A DNA stretch of 23,609 bases from an uncultured Oscillospiraceae bacterium. GTDB lineage: Bacteria > Bacillota > Clostridia > Oscillospirales > Oscillospiraceae. Location: NCBI GenBank assembly GCA_934675115.1, contig CAKUPH010000028.1, forward strand, positions 1 through 23,609, given 5' to 3'. The notes under the pieces are model-generated. The model ran no database searches, was not told the origin of the DNA, and was given only the letters and a program-made list of their open reading frames with translations. Position numbers and translations under genes: made by a program. Of this stretch, positions 1 through 7,351 are shown piece by piece (the stretch's first letter is position 1; every line of letters starts with the position of its first letter).

Positions 1-9
1 GTTTATGAT

Positions 10-45
10 AAAGGGCCGGAGCGTACCGCTCCGGCCCTTTCTTTT
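10..45 (+). terminator. Rho-independent terminator at left edge
   Basis: A perfect 14-bp stem (10-23 with 27-40) closes a 3-nt loop and is followed by CTTTT on the plus strand. It most likely ends a plus-strand gene lying left of the window. The minus-strand side has only weak T content (TTTATC), so it may be partly bidirectional. Confidence 0.75.
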
Positions 46-98
46 ATCGCTCCTGCGCACCGTCAAAGCTGAACGGTCTGCTGTCGGCTTATCGTCGA

Positions 99-242
99 TC
101 ATGCAAGCACCTCGATGCGCTCGATCTCGTCCTCGATGCAGCCAATCAAAAAGCCCTGCTCGTTCTCAACATCAAATTCCAGAAGTTCATTTCCGTCATC
201 ATCGTAATCGTAGTCGTATCCGAAAAGCACACCGACAGTCAC
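99..242 (-). CDS. Small acidic hypothetical protein or gene remnant
   Basis: This is an open frame of about 47 codons from a GTG at 242 to a TGA at 99. It could be extended to a GTG at 293, but that codon sits inside the terminator stem of the upstream operon, so I prefer the inner start. The product is rich in Asp, Glu and Tyr, with a run like DYDYDDDGNE followed by an ordinary-looking segment ending IERIEVLA. I do not recognise the family. No convincing Shine-Dalgarno precedes either start and no promoter is evident. It may be the 3' remnant of a longer gene or chance coding of a TCA/TCG-rich tract. Confidence 0.25.
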   Translation of the reverse strand: MTVGVLFGYDYDYDDDGNELLEFDVENEQGFLIGCIEDEIERIEVLA

Positions 243-275
243 GCGCCCACACAGGTATATCGCCCGAAAAGGCAA

Positions 276-306
276 CCCCCCGGGCCGCGTCACGCGGCCC
301 GGGGGT
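276..306 (-). terminator. GC-rich hairpin after the heptad-protein gene
   Basis: A perfect 13-bp stem (277-289 with 293-305) with a TCA loop lies about 22 bp past the stop of the 328-2334 gene. The minus-strand tail (GGTTGCCTTTTC) has only a delayed, short T run. It probably ends the TetR-linked exporter operon, but as an intrinsic terminator it is weaker than the others in the window. Confidence 0.6.
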
Positions 307-327
307 CGATGCTTTGGGCAATTCCGT

Positions 328-2334
328 TTAACCGGCCTGCTCCTCCGTCTCCGGGGCGGTGATGGCCTCGGTGCGGTAGACGAACTTCACGGAACCTTCC
401 ATGTCGTCGCTGATGCCGGAGAAGGTCTTGTAGTTCCGGGACACGTCGATGACGGCCTGAAGCCGGTCGCCGAGACCGCCCAGATCGCCGTCCACCGCGT
501 CCACCAGCTTCTGGACGCCCTCCTCATTGAACTCCTTGAGTCCGTCGGACAGCTGCATGGCCCCGTCCCGGAGCTGGGTGATGCCCTTGATGAGGGCGGG
601 CATATTGCTCTGGAGCTTGACCGCGCCGTCACGGACGGCGGCCACACCGGCGGTGTAGGACGCAAGCCCGGTGTAGAAGGTGTTGTAGCTGTCCAGCTGC
701 TGCTTGAGGGCCCGCAGGCTGGCCGCGCCCTCGGACGCCTGCGCGGTGGCTTCGGTGATCTTCGCCTGAATTTCGGGGTCGGTCATCTTCTGCGCCACGA
801 TGGACTGGATCTGCTCCTCCACCTTGGCGTCCACAGTGGCCTTCACCTTGTCGGAGGCCATCTGGGCCTCAAGGTTCTGGGCAATGGCGGTCTGGGCGGC
901 CTGACCGGCCATCTGCTGCTCCAGCGCGGCCTTGAGCATGGCCTGCTGCTGGGCGCTGATGGCTCCGGCGGCCACGCCGGCGTCATAGGTCTCCGGCGTC
1001 AGGTCGGCGGCGGCCAGCACCTGCTGCCAGACGTTCGCCTGCACCGCGGCGGTGACCTGCTCCTTCACAACAGGCTCCACGGCCTGGGCCACGGCGGTCC
1101 GGATGGTGTCCTCCTGCGCCCGGACGGCGGCCTCCACCTGCTTGCGGGCCTGCGCTTCGGCGTAGGTCCCCGGCTCATCCAGCTGGGCCAGCACGGCGGT
1201 GAGGACCTCGGAATAATTGCTGACGGTCAGGGCGGGCAGCTCAAGGCCGGAGGCGGCGATCTGGGTGTTGGCCTCGGCCAGCAGGGTGTCGAACACCTGC
1301 TTCGCGCCGCCGTTCAGGCTGTCGTTATTGGCCACCAGCCGGTTCAGGCCGTTGGCGATCTGGTCCACGCCGTCGGACAGGTCGCCGGACTTCTCCAGCA
1401 GGGTGCACAGGCCGTCATACAGCTCGGAGGAGCCGTCGATGAGCTGATCCATGGCGTCGGTGAGCTTGTCGAGAGACTCGTTCAGCTCGTCGAGGTCGAA
1501 GCCGTCCGCTGCGTCCTCATCCAGATCGTTGAACACGGAGTTGGTGGCCACGGTGACGGCGGTGGTCAGCTCAAAGCCGGTGACGTCGGCGGTGATCTCT
1601 ACATAATCGGGGATGTCCAGCTTGTCGGCGTCCAGCCCCAGATCCTCCTGCAGGCCCGGGAAGGCCAGACCCACCACAGCGGTGTGGTCGCCGTCGTTGA
1701 TGAGCTTGCCGTTGGTGACGGCGACGTTCGAAAAGCGTTCGCTGTCCAGCAGCACGCCGGTCAGCATGGCGAAGGGCACGTAAATTTTCTCCTCTTTACC
1801 GTCGATGGTCACCATCTCATACTGGCGGTTCTTGTAGTCGAAGCGGATGGTCACCCGGCCGCTCTTCCCGGCCAACTCCGCCGGGGCGATCTCTTTGCCG
1901 TCCAGCAGATAGGTGATGCTCATCTCCACGGGCAGGGCCTTTTCAATGGTGCCCTGATAGTAGATGTCGTTGCCCTGCGCGTTCCAGACCTTCGCGCCGT
2001 CCGCGCCGTCGCTGTATGTCTCGTCGCCCTTGACGTTCTCCACGCCGGTGAGCTCGGAGCGGTCGTTCAGCGTGGCCTGACCCAGCGTGTTCTTCAGCCA
2101 GTCGCTGACGATGACCTTTTCCACGCTGCCGTCGGCGTTGGCGATGACATACACCGTCTCGTCCTTGGTCGCCGGTCCGGCCTCCAGATCCCGCACGGAG
2201 GCGGAGGCGGCTTCGTCCTCCGCGGCGGCGGCCTGCTGCGCCTCGCCGCTGGATACGGCGTAGGCGGTCACCCCCGCGGCGCCGCCCACAAGGGCCAGCG
2301 CCAGCGCGAGGGCAATAATGCGATTTTTATTCAT
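328..2334 (-). CDS. Extracytoplasmic Leu-x-x-Gly heptad-repeat protein (YhgE/Pip-like N-terminal type)
   Basis: The predicted 668-aa protein has an N-terminal hydrophobic signal or anchor (residues ~5-27) and an Ala/Glu-rich linker. A conserved beta-rich region follows to ~275, then LxxG heptads at ~280-345 (for example LSDGVDQIANGL). A long Ala/Gln-rich coiled-coil stretch spans ~385-545, and a second LxxG cluster lies at ~560-625 (LRDGAMQLSDGL). Such heptads are typical of YhgE/Pip-type proteins and of proteins encoded beside MMPL exporters in Firmicutes. Unlike full-length YhgE, it lacks the C-terminal multi-helix membrane domain and ends in a soluble charged tail. It starts 18 bp after the MMPL stop, behind GGGAGG, so translation with the exporter is likely. 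I infer an extracytoplasmic accessory or periplasmic-adaptor-like role; the cargo is unknown. Confidence 0.8.
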   Translation of the reverse strand: MNKNRIIALALALALVGGAAGVTAYAVSSGEAQQAAAAEDEAASASVRDLEAGPATKDETVYVIANADGSVEKVIVSDWLKNTLGQATLNDRSELTGVENVKGDETYSDGADGAKVWNAQGNDIYYQGTIEKALPVEMSITYLLDGKEIAPAELAGKSGRVTIRFDYKNRQYEMVTIDGKEEKIYVPFAMLTGVLLDSERFSNVAVTNGKLINDGDHTAVVGLAFPGLQEDLGLDADKLDIPDYVEITADVTGFELTTAVTVATNSVFNDLDEDAADGFDLDELNESLDKLTDAMDQLIDGSSELYDGLCTLLEKSGDLSDGVDQIANGLNRLVANNDSLNGGAKQVFDTLLAEANTQIAASGLELPALTVSNYSEVLTAVLAQLDEPGTYAEAQARKQVEAAVRAQEDTIRTAVAQAVEPVVKEQVTAAVQANVWQQVLAAADLTPETYDAGVAAGAISAQQQAMLKAALEQQMAGQAAQTAIAQNLEAQMASDKVKATVDAKVEEQIQSIVAQKMTDPEIQAKITEATAQASEGAASLRALKQQLDSYNTFYTGLASYTAGVAAVRDGAVKLQSNMPALIKGITQLRDGAMQLSDGLKEFNEEGVQKLVDAVDGDLGGLGDRLQAVIDVSRNYKTFSGISDDMEGSVKFVYRTEAITAPETEEQAG

Positions 2335-2352
2335 GTCAGATGTACCTCCCTG

Positions 2353-4437
2353 TCAGTTCTCAGCCTTGGCGGGCAGCGCGCGCATGCCCAGCGTCGTCTT
2401 GCAGATGACCTTGTCGCACAAAATCAGCAGCGCGGGCAGCACGAACAGCACCAGCAGCACGCTGACCACGGCGCCCCGGGCCATGAGCATACACATGGAT
2501 TTGATAATGTCGATATTGGAGTAGAGAGCCACGCCGAAGGTGGCGGCGAAGAGGCCCAGACCGCTGACGATGATGGACGGCGTGGACACCCGCAGGGCCG
2601 TCACGACGGCGTCGCGGCTCCCCTGCCCCGCGGCCCGCTCGGCCTTGTACCGGGTGGTCATCAGGATGGCGTAGTCCACCGTGGCGCCCAGCTCGATGGT
2701 GCTGATGCAGATGGGGGCGATGAAGGGCAGCGACTGGCCCAGATAGTGGGGCAGTCCTAGATTGATGAAGATGCCCAGCTCGATAACCGCGATGAGGATA
2801 AAGGGCAGTGAGATGCTTTTCTCCACCAGCGCGATGATGATGAAGATGGCCACGATGGACACGGCGTTGACCACCTTGAAGTCGTGATCGGTGGTCTCGA
2901 TCATGTCCTTCATGCAGGGAGCCTCGCCGATGAGCATGGCGGAATCGTCATACTGCTTGATAATGGCGTTCAGGTCGTCGATCTGCCGGCTGACCTCGTC
3001 GCTGGCCACCTTGCAGTCGGAGTTGATGAGCATCAGCTCCCACCGGTCACTCTTGAGGACGCTGCGGATGGAGTCGGGCAGGATCTCCTCCGGCACCAGC
3101 GGGCCGACAACGCTTTCCAGACTCAGGACGTACTTCACGCCGTCCACCTGCTCCATCTCGCCGATCATGCGGCGGACGCTGGTGCTGTCAAGATCGGAGC
3201 GGACCAGCAGCATATGGGTGGAGGCGATGTCGAAGTCCTCGCTGAGCTTGCTGTTGGCGATGACGTACTCCATGTCATCCGGCAGGCACTGGCCCATGTC
3301 GTAGTAGACCTCGTCGTTGGTCTTGCTGTACCCGTAAAAGGCCGGGGCGATGAGCAGGGCGAAGATCACCAGAAAGGCCGGGAAAACTTTGCACACACCC
3401 TTGGCGAACCGGGCCGCGTCGGGGATGAGGGAGCGGTGCCGGGTCTTCTGCAGGGGTTTATCCAGCAGGAGGATCATGCTGGGCAGCACAGTGACGCAGC
3501 CGATGACGCCCAGCAGGACGCCCTTGGCCATGACGATGCCCAGATCCCGGCCCAGCGTAAAGCTCATGAAGCACAGGGCGATAAAGCCCGCGATGGTGGT
3601 AATGGAGCTTCCGATGACGGAGGTGAAGGTGGCGTGGATGGCGTTTGCCATGGCGTCGTCACGCTGCTCCCCCATGCTCAGCCGCTCGTTGTAGCTGTGC
3701 CACAGGAAAATGGAGTAATCCATGGTGACGGCCAGCTGGAGCACGGCGGACAGGGCTTTTGTGATGTAGGAGATCTCTCCGAAGAAGAAGTTGCTGCCCA
3801 GATTGATGACGATGGCCATGCCGATGCTGGCCAGAAACACGAAGGGCACCAGCCAGCCGTCCAGAAAAATCATCATGGCGGCGCAGGCGCACAGGACGGC
3901 AAGGCCCACGTACACCGGCTCTTCCTTCTCGCACAGGTCCTTCAGGTCGGTGACCAGCGCGGACATGCCGGAGACGAAGCACTGCTTTCCGGCAATGGAG
4001 CGGATCTCCCGGATGGCGTCCATGGTGACGTCCTCCGAGGTGGCGCTGTCGAAGAAAATGGCCATCATGGTGGCGTCGCCGCTGTTGAAGGCGTCATAGA
4101 GCTTGTCGGGAAGCAGCTCCATGGGCACGGAGACGTCCGCGATGGAGTCGTACCACAGGACGGTGTCCACGTGGTCCACGGCTTCGATCTTTTCCTTCAG
4201 GGCGGCCACGTCCTTGGGGGCCATGTTCTCCACGATGACGAAGGAGAACGCGCCCTTTCCGAAGTCGTCCATCAGGGTGTCCTGCCCGATGACGGTGTCC
4301 ATGTCGCCGGGCAGGTAGTCCAGCATGTCATAGTTGATCCGGGTGGCCATCATCCCGAACACCGACGGGATGAGCAGCAGGATGCCGAGCACCAGGATCG
4401 CCACGCGATGTTTGACGATCGCTTTTGCAGCTTGCAT
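2353..4437 (-). CDS. MMPL/RND-family membrane exporter
   Basis: The 694-aa protein has the duplicated RND plan: one N-terminal helix, a ~130-residue extracytoplasmic loop and a five-helix bundle, then the same again. The paired Asp-Tyr motifs that form the proton relay in MmpL proteins are visible in both halves (TMDYSIFLWHSYNERL and ATVDYAILMTTRYKAE). These place it with proton-driven MMPL exporters such as MmpL3 and B. subtilis YdfJ, which move lipids or amphiphiles outward. The nearest Shine-Dalgarno (AAGGA) is about 13 nt from the ATG, longer than usual. It lies 45 bp after the HdeD-like gene and 18 bp before the heptad-protein gene, forming one operon. The substrate cannot be deduced from sequence. 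Confidence 0.9.
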   Translation of the reverse strand: MQAAKAIVKHRVAILVLGILLLIPSVFGMMATRINYDMLDYLPGDMDTVIGQDTLMDDFGKGAFSFVIVENMAPKDVAALKEKIEAVDHVDTVLWYDSIADVSVPMELLPDKLYDAFNSGDATMMAIFFDSATSEDVTMDAIREIRSIAGKQCFVSGMSALVTDLKDLCEKEEPVYVGLAVLCACAAMMIFLDGWLVPFVFLASIGMAIVINLGSNFFFGEISYITKALSAVLQLAVTMDYSIFLWHSYNERLSMGEQRDDAMANAIHATFTSVIGSSITTIAGFIALCFMSFTLGRDLGIVMAKGVLLGVIGCVTVLPSMILLLDKPLQKTRHRSLIPDAARFAKGVCKVFPAFLVIFALLIAPAFYGYSKTNDEVYYDMGQCLPDDMEYVIANSKLSEDFDIASTHMLLVRSDLDSTSVRRMIGEMEQVDGVKYVLSLESVVGPLVPEEILPDSIRSVLKSDRWELMLINSDCKVASDEVSRQIDDLNAIIKQYDDSAMLIGEAPCMKDMIETTDHDFKVVNAVSIVAIFIIIALVEKSISLPFILIAVIELGIFINLGLPHYLGQSLPFIAPICISTIELGATVDYAILMTTRYKAERAAGQGSRDAVVTALRVSTPSIIVSGLGLFAATFGVALYSNIDIIKSMCMLMARGAVVSVLLVLFVLPALLILCDKVICKTTLGMRALPAKAEN

Positions 4438-4482
4438 TACGAGCTTCAGTCCTTTCTGATCCGGGACAGGGGACGCGGCGCG

Positions 4483-5082
4483 TCACCTGTCCTCCACTTC
4501 ATAATCGTCCACCTCAATGACGTCGGGCCGCTGATTGCGGACGATCTTCACCGTGCACAGGGCCACGCAGAGGTTCATGGCGCCGTCCAGCAGCAGGGCC
4601 AGCCCCGCCAGACCCACCAGCGCCGCCGAGCCCGCCGCCGAGCGGAAAATAAGCACCGCGCCGATGGCGCAGGTCACGACGGCGAACACCAGCACCAGCC
4701 ACCAGCGGCGGATGCCAAAGCTGCGGGAGTCAAGGGCGATCTGCACCTTGAACAGACCGTCGGCCAGCACGGGGATGCCGAGCATGATGCTCAGGAACCG
4801 CATGGTGCCGGCGGGATGGGCCACCACGATGGTGCCCAGCACGATGAGCAGCACGCCGAAGGCCAGGTCGTACTGAAAGGCCAGCCGGAACAGATCCTTG
4901 GAAAAGTACCCCACCAGCTTGATGAGACCGAACACGATCATCCCAATGCCCAGCAGCCGCCCGATCCACGGCACGGAGGTCTCCGGCCGGGCCAGCAGAA
5001 CGACCCCAAGCACGCAGAACAAAATCGAAATGACGATATAACCGATCTTCGCAGTTTTCATTGGTATGACGGAACGCATCAT
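4483..5082 (-). CDS. HdeD-like DUF308 membrane protein
   Basis: This is a ~199-aa, six-helix integral membrane protein made of two three-helix repeats rich in Gly, Leu and Val. It has the DUF308/HdeD pattern of a short basic start, a helix ending near ARPE, and repeats such as LLGIGMIVFGLIKLVGYF. The acidic C-terminal tail (EVDDYEVEDR) is cytoplasmic by inference. I chose the first of two adjacent ATGs (5082 or 5079) because AAAGGAG lies 5-8 nt upstream; a TTG at 5097 would overlap that site. In E. coli HdeD is linked to acid resistance, but the biochemical role of the family is unknown. It is the first gene of the exporter operon and follows a promoter at 5136-5164. Confidence 0.85.
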   Translation of the reverse strand: MMRSVIPMKTAKIGYIVISILFCVLGVVLLARPETSVPWIGRLLGIGMIVFGLIKLVGYFSKDLFRLAFQYDLAFGVLLIVLGTIVVAHPAGTMRFLSIMLGIPVLADGLFKVQIALDSRSFGIRRWWLVLVFAVVTCAIGAVLIFRSAAGSAALVGLAGLALLLDGAMNLCVALCTVKIVRNQRPDVIEVDDYEVEDR

Positions 5083-5135
5083 GCCATCTCCTTTCAAAGT
5101 ACCCGACCACGGGCGCCTCGTTCTTACATTTTGGG

Positions 5136-5164
5136 AGTATAGCCCTTTTCCCGCCGGATCGGAA
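5136..5164 (-). promoter_or_regulatory. Promoter of the HdeD-MMPL-heptad operon
   Basis: On the minus strand, a TTCCGA -35 (5159-5164) is followed by 17 bp and a TATACT -10 (5136-5141). It lies between the tetR terminators and the HdeD-like start, giving a leader of about 50 nt. The -35 box is weak, as expected for a regulated promoter. Confidence 0.55.
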
Positions 5165-5169
5165 TGGAC

Positions 5170-5209
5170 AAAAAAACGCCCGGTGTCCCAAAGCCGGACA
5201 CCGGGCGTT
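5170..5209 (-). terminator. Second intrinsic terminator downstream of tetR
   Basis: A perfect 14-bp stem (5175-5188 with 5196-5209) with a 7-nt loop is followed on the minus strand by a seven-T run that overlaps the stem foot. It reads in the same direction as the terminator at 5248-5282 and sits just upstream of the exporter-operon promoter. Confidence 0.75.
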
Positions 5210-5247
5210 CATTTGGCTGAAATTTGGGCAGATATGGGAATGTGCCT

Positions 5248-5282
5248 AAAAAATCGGCCCGCGGCAGACTGCCGCGGGCCGA
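5248..5282 (-). terminator. Primary terminator of tetR
   Basis: A 13-bp GC stem (5254-5266 with 5270-5282) is followed on the minus strand by six Ts. It starts 5 bp past the tetR stop codon and is a textbook intrinsic terminator. Confidence 0.85.
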
Positions 5283-5287
5283 ACCGG

Positions 5288-5851
5288 TCACGCTTTTTTG
5301 GTCTCCTGACTGCGCTGGATAACGGCAGTGGACATGCCGTGGCACAGCTGGAGCATCCGCTCCAGCTCCTCGATGGCGCTGCCGTCCATCCCCCGGCTGA
5401 TCCAGCTCACGCACATGCCGAACAGCTCGCAGCTGATGAAGCGGATGAGGATCTTCCGGTCCGTCTCGTCCATGGGCGCGTCAAAAGCGGAGTCCACATA
5501 GGCCGTCACGGCGTACTCGCACAGACGCAGGGCCTCCCGCTCGAACATGTCCCAGCTGACGGACTGGTAGATGTGGGTCACAGCACGCTTATTCTCCAGC
5601 GCGAACTGGAACGCTACCTGAAAGCACTCGCTCAGCGAGGCAACGGTGGGGTACTTCCGGATAAGCTCGTCGGTGTACTCGGTGACGATGGTCTCCAGCA
5701 GGGTGGGAATGTCCTGATAATGATAGTAAAAAGAGTTGCGGTTGATGCCGCAGTCCTCCACGATCATCCGGACGCTGATCTTGTTTAACGGCTGCTCGTT
5801 GAGCAGCTTGAGAAAAGAGGCCTTGATGGCCCGCTCGGTAAAATCTGCCAT
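5288..5851 (-). CDS. TetR/AcrR-family transcriptional regulator
   Basis: The 187-aa protein has an N-terminal TetR helix-turn-helix at residues ~20-55 (core ISVRMIVEDCGINRNSFYYHY). An all-helical ligand-binding and dimer domain follows, resembling the C-terminal domains of DhaS/TetR_C-type regulators common in Firmicutes. I chose the ATG at 5851 (protein begins MADFTERA) because GAGGTG lies 4 nt upstream; a TTG at 5872 has no ribosome site. It is transcribed from its own promoter at 5947-5975 and ends at two consecutive terminators before the HdeD-MMPL-heptad operon. By position it probably represses that exporter operon and perhaps itself, in response to an unknown amphiphile or envelope-stress ligand. 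It is 294 bp from the divergent chromate-transporter genes, which it might also affect. Confidence 0.92.
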   Translation of the reverse strand: MADFTERAIKASFLKLLNEQPLNKISVRMIVEDCGINRNSFYYHYQDIPTLLETIVTEYTDELIRKYPTVASLSECFQVAFQFALENKRAVTHIYQSVSWDMFEREALRLCEYAVTAYVDSAFDAPMDETDRKILIRFISCELFGMCVSWISRGMDGSAIEELERMLQLCHGMSTAVIQRSQETKKA

Positions 5852-5946
5852 AGGCACCTCGCAGTTCTGCAATTTTCCGTGGACGGGACGCCGGTCCCGG
5901 CGTGTTCCGCGGGACAGTCCGCCCCGCTCCGCGTTTCGCCCAAGGC

Positions 5947-5975
5947 ATTATACCAGAAACCTTTCCGGCATACAA
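5947..5975 (-). promoter_or_regulatory. Promoter of tetR
   Basis: On the minus strand, TTGTAT (5970-5975) and TATAAT (5947-5952) are separated by exactly 17 bp, with a TGG extended -10. It is the best promoter in the tetR-chrA intergenic region and gives a leader of about 90 nt. Confidence 0.75.
5953..5968. promoter_or_regulatory. Candidate TetR operator in the tetR promoter spacer
   Basis: A 16-bp imperfect palindrome (minus strand CC-G-GAAA-GG-TTTC-T-GG, 12 of 16 positions symmetric) fills the spacer between -35 and -10 of the tetR promoter. Its position would allow autorepression. I did not find a second copy at the exporter-operon promoter, so the assignment is tentative. Confidence 0.35.
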
Positions 5976-6060
5976 GCGTTTTCCCGCCCCAAGCTGGACA
6001 GCCACGGGCAAAAGTCAAACCCTCCGCCTGTTCCCCCGCCACTTTTGTACAATATTCATA

Positions 6061-6089
6061 TATCAATCCCGCGAAATTTGTATTATAAT
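6061..6089 (+). promoter_or_regulatory. Probable promoter of the chromate-transporter pair
   Basis: A perfect TATAAT -10 (6084-6089) lies in a very AT-rich tract, with a poor -35 (TATCAA, 6061-6066) at 17 bp spacing. The leader to the TTG start would be about 50 nt. The rest of 5976-6060 holds no gene or other feature that I can support. Confidence 0.45.
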
Positions 6090-6144
6090 AATAACAATAT
6101 CAATCTACCCGCCGCGCGGGGCGCGGCATCCGGGAGGGTCACGC

Positions 6145-6723
6145 TTGGATCAAATCGCAAGGAAGAACAAATATCTGACGCTGTTTCTCTCCACGCTTCA
6201 GCTCAGCGCCTTCACCTTCGGCGGCGGCTTCGTCATCGTGCCGCTGATACGGCGAAAATTTGTGGAGCAGCTCCACTGGATCGACGAGCAGGAAATGCTG
6301 GACCTGACGGCCATTGCCCAGTCCTCGCCGGGCGCGATCGCGGTGAACGCCGCCATCCTCGTGGGCTATCAGATCGCCGGCGTCCCCGGCGCGCTGGTGG
6401 CCATCTGTGGCACCGTCCTGCCGCCGCTGGTCATCATCTCGGTGATTTCCTTTTTCTATACCGCCTTCCGGGACAATTTCATCGTCAACATGGTCATGAA
6501 GGGAATGCTGGCCGGTGTGGCCGCCGTCATCTGCGATGTGGTGCTCACCATGGCCGCCTCCATCGTGAGGTCGCGGCGGCTCCTGCCGGTGCTGGTCATG
6601 GCGGCCTCCTTCGTCACCGTGCGCTTCTTCAACGTGAATATCATCCTCATCATTCTGGTGTGCGGCATCCTCGGCGCGCTGGACTCCCGCCGCGGGGAGA
6701 CCGCCGGAAAGGAGGAGGGCTGA
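6145..6723 (+). CDS. Chromate transporter (CHR) half-protein, first subunit
   Basis: This 192-aa single CHR-domain protein has the family hallmarks: an amphipathic start, the FTFGGGFVIVPLI motif near residue 28, then a PGAIAVNAAILVGYQIAG-type motif and about five or six membrane helices. I chose the TTG at 6145 because GGGAGG lies about 7 nt upstream and the product length matches other short CHR proteins; the frame is open further upstream but through promoter DNA. It is followed after 1 bp by a second CHR half. Short CHR proteins are encoded as adjacent pairs and are thought to act as heterodimers. They are annotated as chromate transporters, but in gut anaerobes the real substrate is unproven. 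Confidence 0.9.
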   Translation: MDQIARKNKYLTLFLSTLQLSAFTFGGGFVIVPLIRRKFVEQLHWIDEQEMLDLTAIAQSSPGAIAVNAAILVGYQIAGVPGALVAICGTVLPPLVIISVISFFYTAFRDNFIVNMVMKGMLAGVAAVICDVVLTMAASIVRSRRLLPVLVMAASFVTVRFFNVNIILIILVCGILGALDSRRGETAGKEEG

Positions 6724-6724
6724 C

Positions 6725-7288
6725 ATGATCTACCTCCAGCTCCTGTGGAGCTTTTTCCAGATCGGCCTGTTCAGCATCGGCGGCGGATATGCCGCCATGC
6801 CCCTCATCCAGTATCAGGTGGTGGAGCTGCATCCGTGGCTGACCATGACGCAGTTCGCCGACGTCATCACCATCGCGGAGATGACCCCCGGCCCGGTGGC
6901 CATCAACTCCGCCACCTTCGTGGGGATTCAGGTGGCCGGCATCCCCGGCGCGCTGGTGGCCACACTGGGCTGCATCCTCCCCGCCTGCTTCATCGTCACC
7001 GGGCTGGCCTATCTCTACCACCGGTTCCGCGGCCTGTCCATGGTACAGGGCATTCTGGCCGGTCTGCGGCCGGCGGTGGTGGCCATGATCGCCTCGGCGG
7101 GGCTGTCCCTCATCATTCTCTCCTTCTACGGGGACGGGGGCATCACCGCCAGCCTGAGCGACGTCAGCCCCATCTCCGTCCTCATCTTCGCCGCGGGGCT
7201 GTTTATCCTCCGCAAGTGGAAGGTGAACCCCATCTGGGTCATGGCGGGGGCGGGGGCGGCGGGGGCGCTGCTCTACTCCATATTCTGA
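6725..7288 (+). CDS. Chromate transporter (CHR) half-protein, second subunit
   Basis: This 187-aa single CHR-domain protein partners the preceding gene, whose stop lies 1 bp before this ATG; the AAAGGAGGAG ribosome site is in the end of the first gene. The same motifs recur: FSIGGGYAAMPLIQ near the start, then PGPVAINSATFVGIQVAG, followed by hydrophobic helices and a short basic loop (RKWKVNP) before the last helix. The two halves are related but divergent, as expected for an anti-parallel heterodimer. Transcription probably ends at the hairpin at 7299-7329. Confidence 0.9.
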   Translation: MIYLQLLWSFFQIGLFSIGGGYAAMPLIQYQVVELHPWLTMTQFADVITIAEMTPGPVAINSATFVGIQVAGIPGALVATLGCILPACFIVTGLAYLYHRFRGLSMVQGILAGLRPAVVAMIASAGLSLIILSFYGDGGITASLSDVSPISVLIFAAGLFILRKWKVNPIWVMAGAGAAGALLYSIF

Positions 7289-7298
7289 CCAGATCCTG

Positions 7299-7332
7299 AA
7301 AGCCCCGGCGGACATTCCGCCGGGGCTTTCCC
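7299..7332 (+). terminator. Hairpin between convergent CHR and AGCS genes
   Basis: A perfect 14-bp stem (7299-7312 with 7316-7329) with a CAT loop lies between two convergent genes. The plus-strand tail is only TTTCCCC and the minus-strand tail has no T run, so it may be a bidirectional but inefficient terminator. Confidence 0.6.
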
Positions 7333-7351
7333 CGTTCTGCCCCCGCCCCCT

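Noticed and set aside
2884..5142. A 752-codon plus-strand open frame opposite the MMPL and HdeD-like genes
   Set aside because: Its product is a His/Asp/Gly/Gln-rich low-complexity chain, typical of the antisense frame of GC-rich genes. The opposite strand encodes a clear 12-helix exporter.
6145..7288. Frameshifted single chromate transporter gene
   Set aside because: Both halves have complete CHR motifs and independent starts with ribosome sites. Two-gene half-size CHR pairs are a normal family arrangement.
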